DNA of 46,196 nucleotides from Phycisphaeraceae bacterium (lineage in GTDB: Bacteria; Planctomycetota; Phycisphaerae; Phycisphaerales; UBA1924). Below, in pieces: positions 1 through 7,335 of the stretch (positions are counted from its first letter, which is position 1; every line of letters begins with the position of its first letter). The notes below the pieces were generated by a model. The model ran no database searches, had not been told where the DNA came from, and was given only the letters and a program-made list of their open reading frames with translations. The stretch spans positions 1 to 46,196 of the forward strand of contig JAHCJI010000018.1 of the NCBI GenBank assembly GCA_026126305.1. The letters run 5' to 3'. Position numbers and translations under genes: made by a program.

Positions 1-267
1 TCCGCCGACGAGGGGCGAAGGGCCGACCCGCGTAACGGCCTGTGCCTGAACGCCTTAGCCGACAAGGCCTTCGACCGCGGCCTGTTCACGCTCACCGACG
101 ACCTGGCGGTGGTCCTGGGGCCCTCGCTCCGCGATCCGGAGTTGGGGGGAACCCTTTCCGAGCATTTGGCGGGCTGGGAGGGCAGGCGCCTGCGGCCGCC
201 CGAGCGCTTCGAGCCGGATGGGGAGGCGGTCCGGTGGCATCGGGGGAGGGTGTTTGGTATATACTAA
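1..267 (+). CDS. HNH endonuclease, C-terminal part (5' end outside window)
   Basis: The open frame runs in from the left edge and stops with TAA at 265-267. The visible 88 residues contain the end of an HNH nuclease domain: a DPRNGLCLNAL segment followed by AFDRGLFTL, which matches the C-terminal half of restriction-type HNH proteins (usual form: N-G-L-x-L-x-x-L-H-x-x-F-D). In the sequence the residue where the family normally has the last metal-binding His reads Ala (LADKAFD), so catalysis may be impaired; this comparison is from memory of the family. The radical SAM gene starts 5 bp after this stop, so the genes may be cotranscribed. The HNH tail is GC-rich like the core genome, unlike the two genes after it. 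The N-terminal region is not visible. Confidence 0.72.
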   Translation, partial: SADEGRRADPRNGLCLNALADKAFDRGLFTLTDDLAVVLGPSLRDPELGGTLSEHLAGWEGRRLRPPERFEPDGEAVRWHRGRVFGIY

Positions 268-271
268 CGAC

Positions 272-1123
272 ATGGCCAGCCGCAAGTCCGAACTCTTGCT
301 CTTTGGACATCCGTTACCGGATCGGATAGGACAGGCATCAGTCGAGGGCGTCGACGTCTCAAGCATACTAACCAAGGCTTCGGGCTTCATGGGTGCATAC
401 GACTACACGCTCAACCCATACTCCGGATGCTCCTTTGGGTGTACCTACTGCTACGCCGCATTCTTCGCTCGCGAGCCGGAACTTCGTGATTCGTGGGGCA
501 AGTGGGTCCAGGTAAAACAGAATGCTGTGGACCGCATACGCCGGATGCGTTCAGAGATCCGAGGCAAAACGATCTACATGAGCAGTGTGACAGATCCATA
601 CCAACCAATCGAGAAACAGGCCAGGATTGTCCGGGACATTCTCGAGGAACTCGTCATACACCAACCAAGGCTTGTGATACAGACCCGCAGCGACCTTGTC
701 AAGCGTGACATTGATATATTAAAACACTTCGAAGTTGTACGTGTAAATATGACCGTAACCACGGACTCCGAGGAGGTTCGAAAGGTCTTCGAGCCGTACT
801 GCCCTTCGCTCCAGCGTCGCCTGGCCGGCATACAAGCGATCCATGAGGCGGGTATCCGTAGTTGTATCACCATGACACCTCTGCTGCCCATCCAAGATCT
901 TACGGCATTCGCGGACGCGCTAATAGCAACTGGACTGCGTGACTTCGTGGTGCAACCGTTCCATACGGTCCGAGGGCGCTTCGTCGCCGGAACGCGCGAG
1001 GGGGCGCGAGCGCTGGTCGAACGGATGGGATGGGATGACACAAAGTACCGGTATGTGGTTGACTACCTGCGTACCAGGTTGCCAAGCCTTTATGAAGGCC
1101 AAGAAGGCTTCGCACCCGCATGA
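272..1123 (+). CDS. SPL-like (COG1533 / Rv2578c-type) radical SAM protein
   Basis: This 283-residue protein has the radical SAM cluster motif C-x3-C-x2-C at Cys53, Cys57 and Cys60, inside the family signature LNPYSGCSFGCTYCY. A further family motif, SSVTDPYQPIE, lies about 50 residues downstream. This is the spore-photoproduct-lyase-related branch, which binds a 4Fe-4S cluster and cleaves SAM; most members outside sporeformers have no proven substrate. I chose the ATG at 272; an upstream in-frame start at 218 would overlap the HNH gene. The stop overlaps the next gene by ATGA, which indicates translational coupling. Base composition is clearly lower in GC than downstream genes and codons such as ATA and TTA are used, suggesting horizontal acquisition. 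Whether it repairs or modifies nucleic acid is inference. Confidence 0.85.
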   Translation: MASRKSELLLFGHPLPDRIGQASVEGVDVSSILTKASGFMGAYDYTLNPYSGCSFGCTYCYAAFFAREPELRDSWGKWVQVKQNAVDRIRRMRSEIRGKTIYMSSVTDPYQPIEKQARIVRDILEELVIHQPRLVIQTRSDLVKRDIDILKHFEVVRVNMTVTTDSEEVRKVFEPYCPSLQRRLAGIQAIHEAGIRSCITMTPLLPIQDLTAFADALIATGLRDFVVQPFHTVRGRFVAGTREGARALVERMGWDDTKYRYVVDYLRTRLPSLYEGQEGFAPA

Positions 1124-3558
1124 TGCAGGTCTGGGAATGGCTGCGCGCGCAGATGGACACGCTTGATAAGGCGGTTGCCGACGCGTGTCAGATGGAGGTA
1201 CAGGCACATCCGGAGTGGGATGGCTTCGAATATCTGCAAACGCTCGAGGATACACTGCGTCTGAGCGACCGTCGCAGCATGGATTGCTACTACGACCGGC
1301 CTTCGATCGGATTCGCGTATGCGTCCTGGTACCATGGCCGGCGCACACAACAGATAGTTCGTGCTATCGCCAGTTGGCTCGACGAGCCTGGCTTACAGCA
1401 CCTATCCATCATCGATCTTGGATGTGGTACCGGTGCGACACTCTGGTCAATTGGGCTTTTGGTTCATTTTCGTCATGCTTACGGATTGCCGTGTCCTCAT
1501 TTGCGTGTTTGGTCTGTAGACAGTTCGCCTTTTTTGCTCCGATTTGCCGAAAGGGCCTGGCGCCGCTGTTTACTCCCCAGGTATCCGCAAGCCAATAGTA
1601 TCGAAGCATACTTCTGTTCGCAGACGTGGCCAAGGTTTCGCGAGCGAGAGGCGGCGCGCTACGCCCGGCCTCGCTTAATCGCTTCTTACCTCTTTGATCA
1701 CTCCGACAAGGATCGAATCCCGGAACTTGCTTCGGCACTAAAGGATATAGCACAGTGGCATGCAGCAGACCACGTTCTGATGCTGTCGCCAATGGCAAAG
1801 TCTCAAATTGTCGACGATCTGTTTGATGAGAGCGGCTGGATCGTATCGGATGCCAGCCTTCTTGGAAGCTTGTGGCCTGGAAATATGGAACACACATCCC
1901 AGCACCGCATGCATGTCTTAGGGAAAGCTGCCAGTAGCAACAGTTCACTGGCCGACTTATATCAGAAACTACGAAGGCCAGTATCATGGCATGATCCCAA
2001 AGAGGCGTTACAAGTTCGCTTGGCGATCCGGCCGGTTAGGGACTTGCCCCACCGCGTTCCCCGCCCACCTCCACTGATCGAATTGGATCCACAGCAAGTA
2101 GAAGCCGCAGAGCCGGATGATAATTTATCACTTATACTTGGGTCGGCGGGATCGGGAAAAAGTCTCGTCCTAGCTTGCAGAATCGCTACAACAGCAGCGA
2201 GAGAGATGTACCCAGCGAAGTACCTCGTCACGGCCTTCAATCGTGATGTTGTTGACCAGTGTGCTAAGTGGATTGTACAGACAGTCGTCGATGGCGGAGG
2301 TGTGCTGACTTCCAAGCAGGAACAGCCGGGTCGTTGGGTTATAAACATTGGTAATACCACGATATCACTGTGGAACTGGGACCTTATCCCACCGAGATGC
2401 TTCGGACAGAAGCATGGCACATACTGCGATCGGTCCCTGCAGGAACATGTGGCTGTGGCAGCGGAGAATGCCAGGCTGCAGCATGCCGAAGTTTCAAGGC
2501 GATCGCCTGAACTCCTAGAAGTATCCTTTCTTATTGATGAGTATCGTTTGATCGTCTACGGAATGGGGGTTGGCTCTCTTGAAGCATATCTCGAAATCGA
2601 GCGTAAGGGGCGCGGCCGATCTACGGAAGGTATGCGAACACAACTTGGCCATGCGCAACGTCGGATGGTGTGGACAGCTATCGAGCAGTTCGCTGACTTC
2701 GACGTATTCACCAGCCGACGACGCCAAGTGCTGCGAGATATTCGCCGGCCGGTGATGGCGGACAACACGAAGTTCGATCGGGTGTTCATTGACGAGTGCC
2801 AGGATTTCACCCACTCGGACATCGAGATTGTACACTACCTCAATGGAAATGCACAGCAGGTTGTAGCCGCGGGTGATCCGACGCAATCACTCTATCTGGG
2901 TGCCACATTCAAAACTCCGCTGCCGCGTGGCAAGGGTTCTCAAAGGGCTTGGACTATCTATAGGCTCAAGCATTCTTATCGTTTACCTCTGCGTGTGTGT
3001 CAGGCAATTCGACCATTATCTGAACGGGTCCGGGCATACCATGAAGGCAACGACGAGACATTTGCGCTACCCGAACCCCGAAAGGCGGCGACACTTGGGG
3101 TTCGCCCTATTCTTGTTGTTGCTTCAGATCCGGATTCTGCGGCTTCGCAAATTGCCGATGTATTCCAGACTTATACGAGCTATCTACCCGAAGGCAAGCG
3201 TGAGCACATAACTGTGGCAGACAAGCCAGAGATAGCCGCTAGGACGGGAATTAACCATGCCGAGCTTGAGAGGCGTGCCAAGACAAACGTAACTCGTGAG
3301 TCAATGCGTCGAATCAAAGGGCTCGAAAGACCTTTTGTGGTATGGGACACAAGCGTACATTTGCCATCGAAAGAGTCTGCAGAAGAGTGGGCGTTCACAA
3401 TCCTAACCCGGACGACAAGCATACTTGTCATCCTAGTCCTGCGTGACAATGTATCTGCCGCCGCACAACGCGTGCTACCGTACATCTGCCACGCGGAGCG
3501 TATTATGCCTTGGACGGAGACTGCACAAGCATGGCTGGTGGAGCAAGCCACCAGGTGA
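1120..3558 (+). CDS. Fusion: class I SAM methyltransferase-like domain + UvrD-type SF1 helicase
   Basis: This 812-residue protein has two parts. Residues about 50-270 look like a class I methyltransferase: motif I is IIDLGCGTGA at about 97-106, followed by an acidic VDSS at about 133. Residues about 320-800 are a UvrD-like helicase with every motif visible: Walker A GSAGSGKS at 341-348, TAFNRD, Walker B VFIDECQDF near 555, GDPTQSLY near 585, HSYRLP near 615, RRIKGLERPFVV near 730 and an LTRTTS motif VI near 765. An active SF1A ATPase is therefore expected. The methyltransferase substrate is unknown; the domain could also bind SAM without methylating. The start overlaps the radical SAM stop (ATGA). 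Composition is atypically AT-rich for the window. No DNA-recognition or nuclease domain is recognised within it. Confidence 0.85.
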   Translation: MMQVWEWLRAQMDTLDKAVADACQMEVQAHPEWDGFEYLQTLEDTLRLSDRRSMDCYYDRPSIGFAYASWYHGRRTQQIVRAIASWLDEPGLQHLSIIDLGCGTGATLWSIGLLVHFRHAYGLPCPHLRVWSVDSSPFLLRFAERAWRRCLLPRYPQANSIEAYFCSQTWPRFREREAARYARPRLIASYLFDHSDKDRIPELASALKDIAQWHAADHVLMLSPMAKSQIVDDLFDESGWIVSDASLLGSLWPGNMEHTSQHRMHVLGKAASSNSSLADLYQKLRRPVSWHDPKEALQVRLAIRPVRDLPHRVPRPPPLIELDPQQVEAAEPDDNLSLILGSAGSGKSLVLACRIATTAAREMYPAKYLVTAFNRDVVDQCAKWIVQTVVDGGGVLTSKQEQPGRWVINIGNTTISLWNWDLIPPRCFGQKHGTYCDRSLQEHVAVAAENARLQHAEVSRRSPELLEVSFLIDEYRLIVYGMGVGSLEAYLEIERKGRGRSTEGMRTQLGHAQRRMVWTAIEQFADFDVFTSRRRQVLRDIRRPVMADNTKFDRVFIDECQDFTHSDIEIVHYLNGNAQQVVAAGDPTQSLYLGATFKTPLPRGKGSQRAWTIYRLKHSYRLPLRVCQAIRPLSERVRAYHEGNDETFALPEPRKAATLGVRPILVVASDPDSAASQIADVFQTYTSYLPEGKREHITVADKPEIAARTGINHAELERRAKTNVTRESMRRIKGLERPFVVWDTSVHLPSKESAEEWAFTILTRTTSILVILVLRDNVSAAAQRVLPYICHAERIMPWTETAQAWLVEQATR

Positions 3559-3676
3559 TTTCTGGAAGTACCCATGATCCTAAAACCCCCCTCCACCACA
3601 CCTAACCCCACCGCCCCACGTCTCTGCGCGAACATACAGTCCAAGTGGTAGTTAGCCCACTACCCGCATCGGGCCT

Positions 3677-4048
3677 TTGCCACCATTGCCAATCTGTACG
3701 TCATCAACTGGCCTGCGGCTTGTCGATCCAAAGCGGCCCGAACATGGCGGCGCTCTCAGCGTCGCCCGGGTCGACCACCTAGTGCTGCACCGATTCGGCA
3801 GGTTCATCGCCGAACACCAGCTTGTGACGGGCATACTCCACCTGGCATCGAGCAAACCCCAGCCACCAACGCCCAACGCGCCGCCCGTCCCGAGCAAACC
3901 AGCCGACGCCACACCCCACTGCCCGCGATGCGGCTCGGCCATGGTGCGGCGCGTGGCCCGGCAGGGCCCAAACGCGGGCGGGGCGTTCCTGGGCTGCTCG
4001 CGCTACCCGGCGTGCAAGGCGACGCTTCGGGCCCCGGGCGAGGGGTAG
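3677..4048 (+). CDS. Small protein with C-terminal topoisomerase-type zinc ribbon (possible remnant)
   Basis: The last 40 or so of 123 residues form a C4 zinc ribbon of the topoisomerase I C-terminal type: CPRCGS, then a basic stretch, then FLGCSRYPACK. A Pro-rich linker precedes it. The first 65 residues match nothing I recognise, and the reverse strand of the same stretch also reads like degraded coding sequence. The finger normally sits at the end of larger DNA-binding proteins, so this may be the 3' end of a deleted gene. The start at 3677 is only the first in-frame start and is weakly supported. Confidence 0.45.
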   Translation: MPPLPICTSSTGLRLVDPKRPEHGGALSVARVDHLVLHRFGRFIAEHQLVTGILHLASSKPQPPTPNAPPVPSKPADATPHCPRCGSAMVRRVARQGPNAGGAFLGCSRYPACKATLRAPGEG

Positions 4049-4344
4049 GCAACCCCCGCCCACAACCCCGGCCGGCACGGGCGAACGAGGAAGGCCCCCC
4101 GCATCCCCACGACGGCTCGTGGGTGGGAGCGGGCCGGGGCGATGGCCGATGGGGGTTTCCCTTGGTTTGGCCGCCTCGGGTCGGGCTGGGGGCGTCTTCG
4201 GGCCAGCCCCGGCCGTCGTGGATCGAGCCCGGGCGGGCCTGGGCCTGGCTGGGTGCGGCTTGGCCCCCGCTGCTCCCGCCCCGGCCGCCCTTGCCCGATC
4301 GGGTGATGTTCGTGGAAACGGCTCTGGCGTGGCGTGGGGGGCGG
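4049..4344. other. GC-rich stretch without a recognisable gene
   Basis: About 300 bases of very GC-rich sequence between the zinc-ribbon ORF and the tandem array. Several frames stay open on both strands only because of base composition; none gives a recognisable domain or credible ribosome binding site. Confidence 0.5.
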
Positions 4345-4730
4345 TTTTCCTTCGTGGGGGAGCGGTTTTCCTTCGTGCCGGAGCCGCATTTCCACTTGCC
4401 GGAGCCATTTTCCTTCGTGCCGGAGCCGCATTTCCACTTGCCGGAGACATTTTCCTTCGTGCCGGAGCCGCATTTCCACTTGCCGGAGACATTTTCCTTC
4501 GTGCCGGAGCCGCATTTCCACTTGCCGGAACCATTTTCCTTCGTGCCGGAGCCGCATTTCCACTTGCCGGAGACATTTTCCTTCGTGCCGGAGAGGCATT
4601 TCCACTTGCCAGAGAGGCATTTCCACTTGCCAGAGAGACATTTCCACTTGCCAGAGAGACATTTCCACGAAGGAAAATCGTTCCCGAAGATCGGAAAATC
4701 GTTCCCGACGCGTCGGAAATGGTTTCCGTT
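4345..4730. repeat. 21/42-bp tandem array bracketed by 13-bp inverted repeats
   Basis: The string CTTCGTGCCG recurs at 4371, 4413, 4455, 4497, 4539 and 4581, an exact 42-bp period. Each unit is two related 21-bp halves, one with CATTTTCCTTCGTGCC and one with CATTTCCACTTGCC. From about 4585 to 4665 only the second half repeats, at 21 bp. A 13-bp sequence TTTTCCTTCGTGG at 4345-4357 is found inverted as CCACGAAGGAAAA at 4665-4677. The 21-bp rhythm continues in GGAAAATCGTTCCCGA at 4672 and 4693, then decays. Because the period divides by three, frames on both strands stay open and give meaningless peptide repeats. Confidence 0.9.
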
Positions 4731-4756
4731 CGTGTCGATCTGGCGAAAGTTCGGGT

Positions 4757-5385
4757 TTTCGTGGCGGGGGGAAGCACAGACCAACCCGCCCGCCAGCACG
4801 GGCCCAGCTCCGCCTCCCTCTCCCTCCCAGGGAGAGGGCAGGGGTGAGGGTTCTTCGAAGGTTTCGGGCGCCTTTCACACCCCTTGGGCTCCCGAGGACC
4901 CTCACCCGGCCCTCTCCCCGCGGACGGGGAGAGGGAGTGGTGCCAAACTGGACTCGCCTCCCTCTCCCTCCCAGGGAGAGGGCAGGGGTGAGGGTTCTTC
5001 GAAGGCTCGGGGCGCTCGGAAGACCCCTTGGGGCTCCCGGAGGACCCCTCATTCTCAGCCCTCCCGCGGAGAGGGAGTGAAGCAACTGGGACCTCCGCCT
5101 CCCTCTCCCTCCCAGGGAGGCAGGGGTGAGGGTTCTTCGAAGGCTCGGGGGCGCTCGGAAGACCCCTTGGGTTCCTGGAGGACCCTCACTCCGGCCCTTT
5201 CGTGGCGGGGGGAAGCACAGACCAACCCGCCCGCCAGCACGGGCCCGCCTCCGCCTCCCTCTCCCTCCCAGGGAGAGGGCAGGGGTGAGGGTTCTTCGAA
5301 GGCTCGGGGCGCTCGGAAGACCCCTTGGGGCTCCCGGAGGACCCCTCACCCCGGCCCTCTCCCCGCGGACGGGGAGAGGGAGGAA
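4757..5385. repeat. Cluster of dispersed GC-rich hairpin repeats with a 106-bp direct duplication
   Basis: A block at 4757-4862 recurs almost unchanged at 5198-5303. Two hairpin types alternate. Type A, CTCTCCCTcccAGGGAGAG, lies at 4818-4836, 4962-4980 and 5259-5277, with a degenerate copy starting at 5103. Type B, CCCTCTCCCCgcggacGGGGAGAGGG, lies at 4910-4935 and 5355-5380. Between them TTCTTCGAAGG and a CGCTCGGAAGACCCCTTGG-like segment recur. This resembles REP-type intergenic elements scattered through many high-GC genomes. Open frames here are spurious. Confidence 0.88.
5355..5380. terminator. 10-bp-stem hairpin downstream of mutL
   Basis: CCCTCTCCCC and GGGGAGAGGG form a 10-bp perfect stem around a 6-base loop, 60 bases beyond the mutL stop. 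It is a copy of the repeat cluster's type B hairpin, so its use as a terminator is only inferred; there is no clear T tract. Confidence 0.35.
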
Positions 5386-5439
5386 GGCGGGCCATGGGCC
5401 GTGGTTCGAGGGCGCCGTGGGCCCGATGGTCGCCCCGCC

Positions 5440-7296
5440 TCAGCGGCGGCCGAACATCTTCTCCAGGTCCCGCATCGTCAGACGCACGGACGTGGGCCGC
5501 CCGTGCGGGCAGCTCGAGCTCCGCTCGACCTTCTCGCGCAGCTCCAGCAGGGCGGACAGCTCGGCCTCGCTCAGGGCGTCGCCGGCCTTCACCGCCGCCT
5601 TGCAGGCCATCATGTCCAGCACCTCGCGCAGGGCGTCCTGGCGGTCGCGCGGCAGGTCGTCGCGCTCCAGCAACTCGGCCATGAACGCGCCCGGGTCGAC
5701 CCCGCGGCTGAAGAGCAAACTGGGAAAGGCCTGCACCAGCACGCGCGTGGGCCCGGCCGCGGTGGCCTCGATGCCCAGCGCGGGCAAGAGGCCCGCCAGC
5801 GCCTCGAGCCGCTCGGGGGCATCGGCCACGGGCACCACCTGGGGCGTCAGCAGCCGCTGGCTCTCGAGCGTGCCGCGGCCGGTGATGCGGGTATGCAGGG
5901 CCTCGAACATCACCCGCTCGTGCAGGGCGTGCTGGTCGATGATGACCACGCCGTCCTGGTCGTGGGTCACCAGGTAGCTGTCGCGCACCTGCATGGCCCG
6001 GCGCATCCACGGGCCGTCGGGCGGGCGGTCGATGGGCAGCGTCGCGTCGCCGTCTTGGGCCCCCTGCGTCGGCGGGGGCGGGGGCGCTGGCCGGTCGAGC
6101 ACGGCCCGGGCCTCCTCCTCGGTCAGGGCGTCGGCCCGCTGGCGGGCCTCGCGCAGCAGGTCGAGGGCGCCCGGGCCCATGAAGGCCGCCCCGCCCGCGG
6201 GCACGAAGGGCCGCCAGGGCCGCTGGCCACGCGGCAGGGCCTCGTCCATCGTGGCGGTCAGGTCGTGGGCGGCCAGGGCCTCGCGCACCGAGGCGAACAC
6301 CGCCGCGTGGACGGCCGAGGAATCTCGGAAGCGCACCTCCGCCTTGGCGGGGTGGACGTTCACGTCCACGAGGCTCGGGTCCACGTCGATGAGCAGCACG
6401 GCCACGGGGTGCCTGCCCGGCTCCACCAGCCCGCGGTAGGCCTCGCGCAGGGCGTGGGCGATGGTCGCGTCGCGCACCACCCGGCCGTTGAGCACGATCC
6501 ACTGCCCCTTGGCGTTGCCCCGGGCCGCGTGCGGCCTGCCGACCAGGCCCCAGAGGTTGATGCCGTGGGCCTGGGCCGCGACGCCGGGCGCTTCGATCAT
6601 GGCCTGGGAGAGCTCGGGGCCCAGGACGGCCCGCACGCGGTCGGGGGCCGATTGCCCGGGCTCGAGGTCGAGCGCGGTGTGCCCGTCGCTGGTGAGCGTC
6701 AAGCCGATGGCCGGGCGGGCGAGCGCGAGGCCCTTGAGCGTGTCGACGCAGCGCTGCTTCTCGGTGGGGCCGGTGCGCAGGAACTTGCGCCTCGCCGGCG
6801 TATTAAAAAAGAGATTGCGCACCTCGACCACCGTGCCCGGCGCGCCGCCGGCGGGCGTGGGCCCCTCGACACGATCGCCCTCGACCCGCAGCACGGCCCC
6901 CGATGACGCCCCGTGCGGACGCGAGCGCAGGCTCAAGCGGCTGACGCTGGCGATGCTGGCCAGGGCCTCGCCGCGGAAGCCCATCGTCGCCACGGCGTCG
7001 AGGTCGCCCGGCTGGGTGATCTTGCTGGTGGCGTGGGGCGCCACGGCCAGGGGCAGTTGCTCGGGGGCCATGCCCAGGCCGTCGTCGGCCACGCGCACGA
7101 GCTCGATGCCCCCGGCCTCGATCTCGACGGCGATGCGCGTGGCCCGGGCGTCCAGCGCGTTTTCCACCAGCTCCTTGACCACCGACGCGGGCCGCTCGAC
7201 CACCTCGCCCGCGGCGATCTGGTTGACCACCAGCGGGCTGAGCGGGCGGATGACGGGCAGGCCCAGGGGCGTGCTCGGGGCGGCTGGGGCGTGCAT
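5440..7296 (-). CDS. mutL: DNA mismatch repair endonuclease MutL
   Basis: This 618-residue protein links MutS recognition of mismatches to strand incision. The N-terminal GHKL ATPase is clear: VNQIAAGEVVERPASVVKEL, DDGLGM, and ATSKI / GFRGEALASIASV motifs. The C-terminal nuclease motif DQHA-x2-E-x4-E is intact (DQHALHERVMFE), and ACK and CPHGRPT motifs follow near the end, so this is the endonuclease-type MutL and not the E. coli type. A Pro/Ala-rich linker separates the halves. The start is ATG with IRPLSPLVVNQIAAGE about 15 residues in, as expected. It is divergent from the HAL2-like gene across 39 bp and faces the repeat cluster at its 3' end. No mutS is in the window. Confidence 0.97.
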   Translation of the reverse strand: MHAPAAPSTPLGLPVIRPLSPLVVNQIAAGEVVERPASVVKELVENALDARATRIAVEIEAGGIELVRVADDGLGMAPEQLPLAVAPHATSKITQPGDLDAVATMGFRGEALASIASVSRLSLRSRPHGASSGAVLRVEGDRVEGPTPAGGAPGTVVEVRNLFFNTPARRKFLRTGPTEKQRCVDTLKGLALARPAIGLTLTSDGHTALDLEPGQSAPDRVRAVLGPELSQAMIEAPGVAAQAHGINLWGLVGRPHAARGNAKGQWIVLNGRVVRDATIAHALREAYRGLVEPGRHPVAVLLIDVDPSLVDVNVHPAKAEVRFRDSSAVHAAVFASVREALAAHDLTATMDEALPRGQRPWRPFVPAGGAAFMGPGALDLLREARQRADALTEEEARAVLDRPAPPPPPTQGAQDGDATLPIDRPPDGPWMRRAMQVRDSYLVTHDQDGVVIIDQHALHERVMFEALHTRITGRGTLESQRLLTPQVVPVADAPERLEALAGLLPALGIEATAAGPTRVLVQAFPSLLFSRGVDPGAFMAELLERDDLPRDRQDALREVLDMMACKAAVKAGDALSEAELSALLELREKVERSSSCPHGRPTSVRLTMRDLEKMFGRR

Positions 7297-7335
7297 GCCA
7301 CCGATGGTAGGAGCACGCGGGCCCTACGCTTTTTT

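Noticed and set aside
3720..3840. Minus-strand coding remnant containing VEYARHKLVFGDEPAE and, after a stop, AAMFGPLWIDKPQAS
   Set aside because: It looks like real protein but is broken by a stop, I do not recognise the family, and it overlaps the zinc-ribbon ORF. I mention it in a finding but do not list it as a gene.
4345..4680. Possible CRISPR array
   Set aside because: Units are contiguous with no unique spacers, and no cas genes are present.
3928..6906. A 992-codon open frame on the + strand through the repeats and mutL
   Set aside because: It is made of the tandem array, the GC-rich hairpins and the antisense of mutL. The repeat periods divide by three and the sequence is GC-rich, so stops are rare by chance. 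No domain is visible.
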